From positions 1 through 34,005 of IMG/VR virus record IMGVR_UViG_3300025305_000064: a stretch of 34,005 bases of DNA, one strand, 5' to 3'. Within the stretch, counting starts at the first letter, position 1; each line of letters starts with the position of its first letter. Shown piece after piece: positions 8,715 to 16,501 of this stretch. This DNA is from a virus. Position numbers and translations under genes: made by a program. A model generated the notes under the pieces. The model made no database searches. It was given only the letters and a program-made list of their open reading frames with translations, and had not been told where the DNA came from.

Positions 8715-10153
8715 TAGACCACCATTAAGTTCAGGCCACGGTACTTCGCTCGCATGTCCTTAACATGGTCCTTAATCCAACGTCGGTGGTCCTCAATTGA
8801 TGCCGAGTAGATGCCGTAGATGGCAGATGCGGTGTAGCTCACTGACTCACTCACACCATCCCGACTAATGCTCTGACTGGAATAACCTGACCGGAACGCC
8901 TGACCGGCAACAGTCAAAACAGGAATAGCCGCCATACGACCAATAAGTTCCTGCACGTCGCCAGGAACATCCCTTAACCCAGCCAAGACGTTGTATCTCC
9001 AAAAGGAGGGTATCTCCACCGCTCCGCGAAGAGATTCAACAAAGACCAATCCGATGAAATCAAACGCAATCTCTTGATTAAACGGCACAAGCTGGACAAA
9101 GCCCTGCTTCTCCGCGAGTTCTACCCACTCTAAATTGATGTCCACAACGCGGGTGTTAGCAACTGCCCCAAAGAGGCTGTCTACCCGTAAGACGTGATAC
9201 ATCGGTAACTGAATATCAATCCATTTAGCACTGTTAGGGGCGTAATAGGTGACCGGGGTTGTAATGAAATCGAAATCAGCATCCAACACGATTGGACTAA
9301 GGTTCTGCGATGAGAACGTAATCTGTGTGGGGTCGATATCAGTTACACACCGGGTGGGCTCCAGATATACCTGGAGTGTTGTATCCTCCACCTGTGAGAC
9401 AGCTTGTTGTATGTATCTACGCAAAGTCTCATCTTCGATTTGCTTCTCTTCAACAAAGAGTTGATCAACTTGAGAGGTCGTTGAAAGCAATCTGGGATCG
9501 ACCCTTACAATAACGTAATCCTGCCCAATCGGAGCAGGAAGCATGTAGTCACGAACCCCACCCGCATTTACTGTTACGTCATCTCCACCTGCCCATGACA
9601 GAGAAGATCGCGCCCCACTAACAGTGTAGGTTAACGAGTATAATGCAAGAGGGTGTGCGCGGGACACCTCGCTCAATGTCACACCAGTGATGTTCGCAGG
9701 TGGCAGTTTCCACCCCCGAACTTCATTAGCTTGAAGATCCAAACCAAATAGGTAATCACTTCGTAACCTAGACACAGTAATGATAGACACATCAAAATCA
9801 TCAGAACTAGCGGTGATCAACTCAGTCGCAGTATCCTCGGCTTTAGCGAAGTATTTTCCCGCCTTCATCAATCGAATGAGATCAGGTGCGGTACGCACAT
9901 CGGGCAAGTAAAACGTCACTTCGACACCATTGGTATTGAAGTCGTTCACCACCCCATCAAACGTGTATATTTGACTGGCAACTACAACGTCCCGATTTCG
10001 CCTAGCCTTGATGAGATCAATTGTGATTTGATCGTTAAGTAGCGGTTGAGCCGGTGTCCCGATGACGCGCACCGTGATGGTGTCCCGATCCCGCTCATAT
10101 TGAGAATAATCGTCTAAATCAGTCTCAACGACTGTAATTCCGGTGATAGCCAT
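8714..10153 (-). CDS. Neck / head-tail connector structural protein (unknown family)
   Basis: The 479-residue product is mostly beta-rich in its first 200 residues (repeated hydrophobic/Asp/Thr strands). A Glu-rich helix follows (QLFVEEKQIEDETLRRYIQQ), and a C-terminal helical part ends HRRWIKDHVKDMRAKYRG. The Glu-rich helix with VSQVEDTTLQVYLEP resembles the N-terminal part of head-tail adaptor proteins that dock under the portal, but I cannot name a family with confidence. It starts on the TAATG overlap with the preceding gene and ends the same way with the next, so the three genes are translationally coupled. Confidence 0.65.
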   Translation of the reverse strand: MAITGITVVETDLDDYSQYERDRDTITVRVIGTPAQPLLNDQITIDLIKARRNRDVVVASQIYTFDGVVNDFNTNGVEVTFYLPDVRTAPDLIRLMKAGKYFAKAEDTATELITASSDDFDVSIITVSRLRSDYLFGLDLQANEVRGWKLPPANITGVTLSEVSRAHPLALYSLTYTVSGARSSLSWAGGDDVTVNAGGVRDYMLPAPIGQDYVIVRVDPRLLSTTSQVDQLFVEEKQIEDETLRRYIQQAVSQVEDTTLQVYLEPTRCVTDIDPTQITFSSQNLSPIVLDADFDFITTPVTYYAPNSAKWIDIQLPMYHVLRVDSLFGAVANTRVVDINLEWVELAEKQGFVQLVPFNQEIAFDFIGLVFVESLRGAVEIPSFWRYNVLAGLRDVPGDVQELIGRMAAIPVLTVAGQAFRSGYSSQSISRDGVSESVSYTASAIYGIYSASIEDHRRWIKDHVKDMRAKYRGLNLMVV

Positions 10154-10797
10154 TATGCTATCGAGAACAAGTTAGCGGTCGCTGTGGAGGGAACGAGTAC
10201 CGATCTCCTGTACCCAACTTCAGGAATAATCACGTCCGCTGTAACCCCTTGGATTAAACTAAGTTCAAAATACCCCGCAGAATCGGTAAACGCCTGTACT
10301 ATCTGCGTAGCCACACCTGCCCCTGAAAGGATTTTTGGTACGGATAGCACCCTAGCTGATATGCCCACGTTCTCCATAGCAACCCCAGCCGGGTCAATAA
10401 CATGATCCGAGATGGTGCAGAGGTTCATCGTAGCGGAGGGTAGTCCCCCCGCAGCAGTAACCTGAAACATCTGCTCAAAGTCTGGTCCGATACCCGAAGT
10501 ATCGACTACCGCAATATAATTACCAGCCGTGGTAATCTTGAACTCAGGAGTAAAGTAGATCGAAGGTATGACGGGATTCTGAGTCATATTGATGGGGTCT
10601 GGACTTGTCCCCCCAGCAACAACTGCTGCTCCAGCGGCATCATACAAAGTTACCGCAGACCCAGTGACAGAATCCCTGACTTGAAATGTGCTGGCAGATG
10701 CTCCCTCACCTGGACCGAAATTAGCGTACATACGAGTAAGTACGTTTGTCTTGAGGACGCCACCCCCATCTCCATCTCCGACTGTCAGGAACGCCAT
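10153..10797 (-). CDS. Virion protein with C-terminal carboxypeptidase-regulatory-like (prealbumin-fold) domain
   Basis: This 214-residue protein appears to have two beta domains. The first half (residues 1-115) follows an Ig-like strand pattern ending with an AGNYIAVVDTSGIG strand-turn. The second half (about 120-214) reads as a transthyretin-like regulatory domain: VIDPAGVAMENVGISARVLS, then a D-S-A-G-YFEL turn and a final strand with YRRSVLVP. Such domains act as structural or adhesive modules and not as enzymes. GAGGAG lies seven bases before the ATG, a strong ribosome site. It is the first gene of the neck block, after a 64-base spacer that carries a weak promoter-like sequence. Confidence 0.65.
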   Translation of the reverse strand: MAFLTVGDGDGGGVLKTNVLTRMYANFGPGEGASASTFQVRDSVTGSAVTLYDAAGAAVVAGGTSPDPINMTQNPVIPSIYFTPEFKITTAGNYIAVVDTSGIGPDFEQMFQVTAAGGLPSATMNLCTISDHVIDPAGVAMENVGISARVLSVPKILSGAGVATQIVQAFTDSAGYFELSLIQGVTADVIIPEVGYRRSVLVPSTATANLFSIA

Positions 10798-10825
10798 AAG
10801 GATCTCCTCAAAATATTCCTAGTGC

Positions 10826-10854
10826 ATATTGGAGTTGGTAACGTCCCCAGTCAA
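10826..10854 (-). promoter_or_regulatory. Weak sigma-70-like promoter candidate before the neck gene block
   Basis: On the transcribed strand TTGACT (five of six bases match the -35 box) is followed after 17-18 bases by CAATAT/AATATG, a poor -10 box. The octamer YAGGAATA lies just downstream. The 64-base spacer between the phosphoesterase stop and the next ATG gives it a plausible place. The -10 match is weak, so this is only a candidate. Confidence 0.2.
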
Positions 10855-10861
10855 GTTTAGG

Positions 10862-12421
10862 TTACTTATAAAGCACCTGAAATATGTCCACCTCACCGGA
10901 CGCCTTATCAATCCTAAACCCCTTCAGACCTCGTTGAGCGAGCGTAAACCCCTTCAATTGGTGCCAACGGTCAGGAGGAACCAGAGCGGGGAGTTTGTAG
11001 CATCTAGCCCCGTTAATGTCCTTTGCCTCAAAATGATGGTGGTGCCCATGAAAGAACACAGTACGTTTGGTCCTCCCCATAAGCTCGCGAGCTTCAACAG
11101 AAGCTAGTGGACCCATCTTCTCAGGCTTAACCCCATCTCCGTGGCAAAGCCCGATTAACGTTTCCCCATACACAGTATACCAACGAGACTTTTGGTCGTA
11201 TAGGTCTGGGGGCGCGATGTGCTCAGAAGTACGAAACCAAGCGTGCAGGAATGCCGAGAGTGCCACCGAGCTTTGCCTATCGTGGTTACCAGGAATAACT
11301 ACGACCTCCACCGGAGCCAACCAAGCACACCGCTCAACTAAGTCCCTAGCCATCTCTAGCCCGGTGATGAAGATATCAGCGTATGTTCCATCAACGTCCT
11401 GAGTCGTGCCCTTCGTTGTACTCCCATCCCAGCTATCCACATGTAGCCAATCTGACCCAAGGACAAGGAGAATCTTGTCAGGACGACCATGCTGCTTCCA
11501 CTTGTTGAACAGCCGATCAATGCACTTCAACAGCGTCTTCCGCGCAGCCTTCCGATCCCAATCAACTCCAGTTTCCATCGCATTTGTACGGAGTCCCCAA
11601 TGAAAATCACTTGGCGCGAGTATTCCTAAATACGGAGTATTTGTAGCTGGCTCCGGTTCTGGTACTGGGGGGACCGGATCAATGGACTCCACAGCGATTC
11701 GTAAAAGCGAACTGAGGTGCTCTTGTCTCGCTTCGGCATCCCACCAAAGACGTGCAGCCTTCCTCACCTCGCTTTCTCTGGCACGCTCTACTCGATCCCA
11801 CTTCGCTGCTTTGAGTGAGGCAAGTTGGTCTTGAACAATGTCCTCTGTAGAGGACAGGATGACCTCTTCATCGGTCATCGGTGCCCCATCGTGGGTCATA
11901 CCAAAGGCCCGAAGATACTTACGAACTCTAGGTCGCCCCCACTTGAGGACGCGAGCTAATTTATTGACCGAAGTAGGAATACCATTAAAGGATGAATATG
12001 CCTTTATGATAGCCCGGTGAATATCCCCCGGCATTACTAACGGGGGTTCCCCCACCAAGGTGACCGTGTAGCAATCCTCGGACTTGTCGTACCGATACGC
12101 TGTACGAATTATCTCGTCTGGGGAGTGCTCCTCATAATCCTCCAATAGCCGAGATAGCTCCCCTATTGACGGATGATTCGGTATCTCTTGTGCTTCCGTT
12201 GAATGGGCTTGGGTGAGATCTTTGATGGTGGAGTTAGGGGCACCCAATGCCACGCTAGGTAAATCCCCGCAGCGCACAAACCGACATAGTGCCGCAGCAC
12301 GCTCCAATGAGAGTCCGGTAGTTGTAGCAACTCTACGGTTGCTTCGCTTATGTCTAACGATCTTCTCACCGTAACGGGCCGCATAGGCTTTTAGCCAAGG
12401 GAGGTCGGGATGATGTGCCAT
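10862..12421 (-). CDS. Calcineurin-like metallophosphoesterase with helix-turn-helix region
   Basis: The 519-residue product carries the full metal-binding set of the calcineurin-like fold in order: SDFH (D-x-H, residues about 271-274), LGSDWLH (about 321-327), PGNHD (377-381), CHGDG (426-430) and HGHHHH (458-463). Two divalent metals and hydrolysis of a phosphoester or phosphodiester are expected from the family; the substrate is unknown. Residues about 135-175 (IHRAIIKAYSSFNGIPTSVN and on to WGRPRVRKYLRAFG) read as a helix-turn-helix, suggesting DNA binding or a nuclease targeted to DNA. A Pro/Glu linker (VPPVPEPEPA) separates the halves. The ATG at 12421 overlaps the stop of a 19-residue leader ORF; the GTG at 12424 is the alternative start. 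An enzyme among structural genes is unusual. Confidence 0.85.
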   Translation of the reverse strand: MAHHPDLPWLKAYAARYGEKIVRHKRSNRRVATTTGLSLERAAALCRFVRCGDLPSVALGAPNSTIKDLTQAHSTEAQEIPNHPSIGELSRLLEDYEEHSPDEIIRTAYRYDKSEDCYTVTLVGEPPLVMPGDIHRAIIKAYSSFNGIPTSVNKLARVLKWGRPRVRKYLRAFGMTHDGAPMTDEEVILSSTEDIVQDQLASLKAAKWDRVERARESEVRKAARLWWDAEARQEHLSSLLRIAVESIDPVPPVPEPEPATNTPYLGILAPSDFHWGLRTNAMETGVDWDRKAARKTLLKCIDRLFNKWKQHGRPDKILLVLGSDWLHVDSWDGSTTKGTTQDVDGTYADIFITGLEMARDLVERCAWLAPVEVVVIPGNHDRQSSVALSAFLHAWFRTSEHIAPPDLYDQKSRWYTVYGETLIGLCHGDGVKPEKMGPLASVEARELMGRTKRTVFFHGHHHHFEAKDINGARCYKLPALVPPDRWHQLKGFTLAQRGLKGFRIDKASGEVDIFQVLYK

Positions 12422-12480
12422 CACCCACCCCGCACGCCGTTACGGAAATTGATTACGCCTACTAAGTGCCTCCTCCCCAT
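12421..12480 (-). CDS. Possible 19-residue leader peptide coupled to the phosphoesterase gene
   Basis: An ATG at 12480 is preceded by AAGGAGGGTAT, the best ribosome site in this spacer. It opens a 19-codon frame (MGRRHLVGVINFRNGVRGG) ending in TGA, which overlaps the phosphoesterase ATG as TGATG. The phosphoesterase start has only a weak site of its own. A translated leader that couples ribosomes to the next gene would explain this. The peptide has no recognisable homology signature and may serve only through translation. Confidence 0.35.
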   Translation of the reverse strand: MGRRHLVGVINFRNGVRGG

Positions 12481-12536
12481 ATACCCTCCTTGGATTGGGG
12501 TTAGACCGCATGTAAGCTTTTACTTATCTGATGAAA

Positions 12537-12956
12537 TCAGGCTGAGTCCCACTTATCCGCGCTGCCGTCTGTCTTCACTAACAGGATTGTACGCAAAGTG
12601 TGTGCAAATTCCAACCGATCCTTTGCACGCTCCTCGGCATCCTTGTGTCGATCTTTGGCCCGCTCGTCAGAGTCAGCTTCTCTTAGGGAGGTTAAAGTAT
12701 CAGTGAACGCTACTCTGGTGGCATCCATTTCAGAAGCAAGAATATTTACTAATCGCTTAACTAACCAAACAATTAGACCACCAATTGCCGTACCTATAGA
12801 CAGCAGCACGGGAATTACTTCTGAGGTAATTCCGTTCGCAGCGTCCTCAGTAATCGAGGTGATCTCGGTGCTGAACGCAGCACAACTAAACAGGAGGCCA
12901 ATACCAAATGCCACGGTAACGAGAATAACCAGCGATCCTTTAGTACCGTGTAACAT
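12537..12956 (-). CDS. Two-segment membrane protein, holin- or accessory-lysis-like
   Basis: This 139-residue protein has two hydrophobic segments, about residues 8-27 and 46-69, joined by a short polar loop, and a highly charged C-terminal helix (residues 98-120, DERAKDRHKDAEERAKDRLE). A sequence like a lipoprotein box (LLFSC, Cys25) ends the first segment. Short proteins with this layout include phage holins, which trigger lysis by opening the inner membrane. No endolysin or spanin lies in the window to support that role, so a membrane virion component is also possible. No ribosome site is clear at the ATG, which lies close after the preceding stop. Confidence 0.6.
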   Translation of the reverse strand: MLHGTKGSLVILVTVAFGIGLLFSCAAFSTEITSITEDAANGITSEVIPVLLSIGTAIGGLIVWLVKRLVNILASEMDATRVAFTDTLTSLREADSDERAKDRHKDAEERAKDRLEFAHTLRTILLVKTDGSADKWDSA

Positions 12957-12965
12957 TGGGAGCGT

Positions 12966-13271
12966 TCACGTCATCTGGGTAGCGATGATTTCGTAAGAAC
13001 ACGTCCCGCCAGACGTTGACTGAATATGCAGGTGACCTAAAAACCAGTGCCCCTCTAAAATCCCTGTGTAAGCCTTGTCGATCTCGATTGCTGGGATAGT
13101 AGCAAACGTATTACAGTTATCGAATGAAACCTCTAATTGACGAGAGCCGTGGGTATTACGAATACGGACGTATTTAACTTGCGCCCCAAAATCAATCCGA
13201 TCAGCGTTTGCTGACGCTTTATTTGGGGCGTTCCCGTTCCTATGGATTGGCCTCCCGGCTAAACTCATCAT
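12966..13271 (-). CDS. Small beta-rich virion-region protein (unknown)
   Basis: The 101-residue product (start MMSLAGRPIHRNGNAPNKAS) reads as a small beta domain with the strands VKYVRIRNTHGSRQLEVSFD, then AYTGILEGHWFLGHLHIQS and a short C-terminal strand. The ATG overlaps the previous stop as TAATGATG; the next codon is also ATG. It directly follows the three head-decoration-like paralogues, so it may be a small capsid accessory or decoration protein. No family is recognised. Confidence 0.6.
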   Translation of the reverse strand: MMSLAGRPIHRNGNAPNKASANADRIDFGAQVKYVRIRNTHGSRQLEVSFDNCNTFATIPAIEIDKAYTGILEGHWFLGHLHIQSTSGGTCSYEIIATQMT

Positions 13272-13858
13272 TAGATTAAGGCTCCACCATCGACTTCTAA
13301 CGCAGCGACCGCTGGAGAAGCCGGGGTTAAAAGTACACGTTCAGGGGTACACGCAGCTTCCCACAATGAGAAGATAGTGACGGCACCAGCACCCTCGTTA
13401 TTATCAAAAAATGCTACGACATAATGACCAGCAGGAATAATTACAGGACGTAATGGGCGATATTCCGCGCCAAGCGTAGCTAATTGTGCGTCATCGCTCA
13501 TATCAACAGCAGTCATTGGCGGAACACCACCAGCCCCATCGAATTCAGTAACATACGCCAACGTCTCTACAGGCTCACCTTCTTCAGCAAGAAGCCCAGC
13601 ATGGGTGTAATACCCAATCTCAAGAGTAGAATCCTCATTACCCCAAGTAACGCCACTAAAGTTATGAATTAAGACGCGGGTTAAAACTGTGGGCTGAAAG
13701 GTATAAAATAACAGGTTCTCCGCTGTTTCTTCATCCCCGGCAGCTTCACTAAATGCAGTACCGCGCACTCTGGAAGCCATAAGACTTTCTTGGAGTCCGC
13801 GAATTGCTTGAGAGCCAGTGCTCTCAATAAATGTTCTCGTCCTTCCTACTACTGCCAC
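13271..13858 (-). CDS. Head decoration-like protein, paralogue 3 of 3
   Basis: This 195-residue product begins MAVVGRTRTFIESTGSQAIR and shares its start, middle (LTRVLIHNFSGVTWGNEDST) and end (AGHYVVAFFDNNEGAGAVTI) with the two genes upstream. The fold looks beta-sandwich-like, ending in a shared strand containing LWEA. It uses a GTG start after GTGGGG, the same leader as paralogue 2, so the copies duplicated with their ribosome sites. It differs most in residues 110-130 (PPMTAVDMSDDAQLATLGAE). A surface role on the capsid is inferred from position after the capsid genes. Confidence 0.6.
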   Translation of the reverse strand: MAVVGRTRTFIESTGSQAIRGLQESLMASRVRGTAFSEAAGDEETAENLLFYTFQPTVLTRVLIHNFSGVTWGNEDSTLEIGYYTHAGLLAEEGEPVETLAYVTEFDGAGGVPPMTAVDMSDDAQLATLGAEYRPLRPVIIPAGHYVVAFFDNNEGAGAVTIFSLWEAACTPERVLLTPASPAVAALEVDGGALI

Positions 13859-13868
13859 AGTGACCCCA

Positions 13869-14444
13869 CTAAATAAGAACGGTGTTGAGATTTTGTGACG
13901 AAGGTGTGGCGGGTATTCTAGGCTCTAGAAACACTCTTTCAGGAGTAGTCGCAGCTTCCCAGCAAGACAAAATTCCGACTTCCCCGGCCCCTTCGTTATT
14001 ATCAAACTTTACAATAACATAATGACCAGCAGGAATAAGCGTAGGTTTTAACGCACTCGAATTTGACCCAATCGAAGCTAACTGAGCGGCGTCAGCCATG
14101 TTAACTTCACCAAATGGGGTAACCCCGCCCCCACCAAGGTTAAATCCAGTAACAATCGCCAACTCCCCCACCGGAGGGTCACTCAACGATGCATAAAAAA
14201 CAATTGAAAGTATAGATGCTGCCTGGTTCCACGCTTCTTCACTGGCGTTAAGAACCATCACGTTCGTCAAAATCATTGGCTGAAATGTGTAACAGAGATG
14301 GTTCGTAGCAGCCGCCCCATGAGCGGCGGAGGGACCAACAGCCACCCCAAAGGTTCTAGAAGCCATAAGGCTTTCTTGGAGTCCGCGAATTGCTTGAGAG
14401 CCAGTGCTATCAACAAATGTTCTCGTCCTACCTCTTACTACCAC
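13869..14444 (-). CDS. Head decoration-like protein, paralogue 2 of 3
   Basis: This 191-residue member of the tandem trio begins MVVRGRTRTFVDSTGSQAIR. It shares ALKPTLIPAGHYVIVKFDNN and the NLNTVLI end with paralogue 1, which is its closest relative in the C-terminal half. The GTG start lies ten bases after the preceding stop, with GGGG five bases upstream. The strand-loop pattern and the absence of cysteine clusters or catalytic residues suggest a structural protein. The local tandem duplication could give a heterotrimer or a mixed decoration lattice. The family is not recognised. Confidence 0.6.
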   Translation of the reverse strand: MVVRGRTRTFVDSTGSQAIRGLQESLMASRTFGVAVGPSAAHGAAATNHLCYTFQPMILTNVMVLNASEEAWNQAASILSIVFYASLSDPPVGELAIVTGFNLGGGGVTPFGEVNMADAAQLASIGSNSSALKPTLIPAGHYVIVKFDNNEGAGEVGILSCWEAATTPERVFLEPRIPATPSSQNLNTVLI

Positions 14445-14454
14445 AGTGACCCCA

Positions 14455-15027
14455 CTAAATAAGAACGGTGTTGAGCTTTTCTGTCGAGGGAACGGCAGGT
14501 GTTTGAGGCGATATAATTACCCTTTCAGAAGTAGATGCCCCCTCCCATAAGGTAAAAATCCCTGTAGACGCCCCCTCCTGATTAACAAACCCAACCAAAA
14601 CATAATGACCAGCAGGAATAAGCGTAGGTTTTAACGCACTCGAAGTTGATCCAATCGAAGCTAACTGAGCGGCGTCAGCCATATTAACGGTGGTCCCAGC
14701 AGGAACACCCGCACCCACATTGAATCCCCCAACATAAGCGTGCCCAACGGCAGGACCGACGAGGGCACCACCTACTGTGGCAGACCAGCCAAAAAATAGG
14801 TGGGAGGCAGCTTGATCCCAGTTTTCTCCACTGGTGTTCGTGACCAAAATATTCGTCAAAAGCAGGGGCGTAAACGTATAACAAAGATAATTAGTTGCAG
14901 TTGATCCATGAGCGGCAGGTTGCCCAGACCCACTACCATAGGTTCTCCCCGCCATAAGGCTTTCTTGGAGTCCGAGAATTGCCTGAGAGCCCGTGCTATC
15001 AACAAATGTTCTCGTTCTACCCGCCAT
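14455..15027 (-). CDS. Head decoration-like protein, paralogue 1 of 3
   Basis: The first of the three tandem paralogues has 190 residues (MAGRTRTFVDSTGSQAILGL). It has a small Gly/Ser-rich segment, hydrophobic strands, and the shared IPAGHYVLVGFVNQEG and ALKPTLIP elements. GAGGGG lies seven bases before the ATG, the strongest ribosome site of the trio. The preceding 253-residue gene has a related C-terminal strand (NAGDHLVWAYYNKTSANVSL), so all four may share a fold. Position directly after the capsid and a Lys-rich protein suggests a capsid surface protein, stated as inference. Confidence 0.6.
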   Translation of the reverse strand: MAGRTRTFVDSTGSQAILGLQESLMAGRTYGSGSGQPAAHGSTATNYLCYTFTPLLLTNILVTNTSGENWDQAASHLFFGWSATVGGALVGPAVGHAYVGGFNVGAGVPAGTTVNMADAAQLASIGSTSSALKPTLIPAGHYVLVGFVNQEGASTGIFTLWEGASTSERVIISPQTPAVPSTEKLNTVLI

Positions 15028-15051
15028 AGTACCCCTCGAAACTTAGAGTAA

Positions 15052-15813
15052 CTAGCGTCCCCGCGTAAAGAAGGGCTTTTGCGTAAACGTCGGGGACAGG
15101 TTCAACTGATCCTTCACCGGACGATACCCAACAGAAGCCATAAGCGAGACATTCGCGGAAGTCTTATTGTAGTACGCCCACACCAAGTGATCCCCCGCAT
15201 TCATCGCAAACCCACCCGTGATGGAAACTGGGTCCGAGTTACCAAAGTTTGTACCCGCCAAGGTGCTTTCCAGGTTGGCAGCAAGAATACCGCTCGCACC
15301 ACCCGTAGCCGTAAGGCCGACCAGTTCACCGACTTCGCCACTTTGAAAACGGTTCGCAGATGAAAACACCGCCCCAGTAGTGGAAAAAACTACTTGGTAA
15401 GTGCCAGCAGCACCGAGCGCAACACCCGCAAAGTCACCATGAATCCCATCAATTGCGGAGCCCGCTAAAAGCTGCGTCTGCGACGTAGACCCATTTCCTT
15501 GAATCCAAGTAGCCGGTACTCGAAGCAAAGCAAACGTAGTTTGTACGGGGGTACTCGCGTCACCGTTTGATCCGACAAAACACAACTTTACGCTCGTCAC
15601 GAACATGTCTTCAGACGCTACCAACAGGACGCCAGAAGATCGCTCGTTATCTCCAAACAGGATATCATCGGCGGCTCCCGTCCCAGCGGACGCTATGGGC
15701 TGGCGAAGCACCGAAAACGGGGTAACCGAGATAGCGCGGTTAAGCTGGCTCGCCATCTCATCGACAACAGCCGAGCCAACGTCGTTTACAAGGGTCTTCA
15801 ATTGAACTGCCAT
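15052..15813 (-). CDS. Beta-rich virion protein, possible relative of the decoration trio
   Basis: The 253-residue protein has an N-terminal helical segment (VGSAVVDEMASQLNRAISVT) followed by a Ser/Thr/Gly-rich beta body and the GDHLVWAYY strand that recalls AGHYV-type strands of the three genes downstream. The ATG overlaps the preceding stop as TAATG, so translation is coupled to the Lys-rich gene. There are no cysteine clusters or enzyme motifs. It is probably a capsid decoration or fibre-type protein; the family is not recognised. Confidence 0.6.
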   Translation of the reverse strand: MAVQLKTLVNDVGSAVVDEMASQLNRAISVTPFSVLRQPIASAGTGAADDILFGDNERSSGVLLVASEDMFVTSVKLCFVGSNGDASTPVQTTFALLRVPATWIQGNGSTSQTQLLAGSAIDGIHGDFAGVALGAAGTYQVVFSTTGAVFSSANRFQSGEVGELVGLTATGGASGILAANLESTLAGTNFGNSDPVSITGGFAMNAGDHLVWAYYNKTSANVSLMASVGYRPVKDQLNLSPTFTQKPFFTRGR

Positions 15814-16394
15814 TATTTACCGCTCCTCTTCTTAGCCGATTTGGTCGGCGTGGATTTTGATAGCTTCTTGCTGGAAGCTTGCTTAGTAACCTTCTTCGTA
15901 GCCTTCTTAGCTACCGCTTTAGTCTCAGTTTTCTTAGCTGGTGCCTTAACTTCAACCTTCTTAGGTTCTGCCTTAACTTCAACCTTCTTAGGTTCTGCCT
16001 TAACTGGGGCAGGGGGCTCTGCCTTCACGACAGCAGCGGTAGCTGGCTGCACATATGGTGCGGAGTACCCAGGCTGTCGAAGTAACGACTCAAAGTCTGC
16101 CCTAGCTGACCGGGGTACGCGAGCAATCGAGTTCTCATCAAAAATGAAAACCGTAGTTCCGACTACAAGCGTTTTATTCCGCATGTTCTGATGTTTGATG
16201 ACTAGCATATCCCCTCGGGTATCTCTTAAATTAACTGGTGTCTCTAAGCTGCTCTCAACAAGTTTCTTCTTTATCTCAGATAAGGTCTTACGTTTTCCAG
16301 CGGCATCCTTACGTTGTGCCCCCATACGGTCATAATGACCGTCCTCTATAAGACCCTTTCCGGTAAAAAACTCAAATTCAGCCTTACTTCCCAT
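15813..16394 (-). CDS. Protein with Lys/Ala/Pro-rich histone-like tail
   Basis: The 193-residue product has a folded N-terminal part (residues 1-118) containing GDMLVIKHQNMRNKTLVVGT and DENSIARVPRSARADFESLL. Its C-terminal tail (about 119-193) is almost only Lys, Ala, Pro, Glu, Val and Thr. The tail includes two copies of VKAEPKKVE and one variant (VKAPAKKTE) and ends TKSAKKRSGK. Such tails, as in histone H1, bind nucleic acid or polyanions without a fixed fold. AGGAAG lies just before the ATG. The gene directly follows the major capsid gene, so a capsid-lining or DNA-contacting role is plausible. Confidence 0.65.
   Translation of the reverse strand: MGSKAEFEFFTGKGLIEDGHYDRMGAQRKDAAGKRKTLSEIKKKLVESSLETPVNLRDTRGDMLVIKHQNMRNKTLVVGTTVFIFDENSIARVPRSARADFESLLRQPGYSAPYVQPATAAVVKAEPPAPVKAEPKKVEVKAEPKKVEVKAPAKKTETKAVAKKATKKVTKQASSKKLSKSTPTKSAKKRSGK
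15943..16005 (-). repeat. 27-base tandem repeat encoding VKAEPKKVE
   Basis: Two identical 27-base units (15943-15969 and 15970-15996) are followed by nine bases of a third (to 16005). They encode part of the Lys-rich tail. Identity at the DNA level means recent expansion. Length variation here would keep the reading frame. Confidence 0.9.
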
Positions 16395-16418
16395 GCTTCC
16401 TAATATACCTGAAAATTT

Positions 16419-16475
16419 GGGTTACTGCCTACCCACCAAAGGCGTCCGGCCAAGCTGGCGAGTAGACAGTAACCC
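16419..16475 (-). terminator. Long hairpin after the major capsid gene
   Basis: In the transcript, arms GGGTTACTGTCTAC and GTAGGCAGTAACCC pair over 14 bases with one G-U pair, and CGCC/GGTG can extend the stem. It sits about 25 bases after the capsid stop and is followed by AAATTTT and not a long U-run. It could be a partial terminator or a 3-prime stabiliser that raises capsid mRNA above that of downstream genes. Confidence 0.5.
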
Positions 16476-16501
16476 TACGAACTAAGTACGGTCAAATATT
16501 C

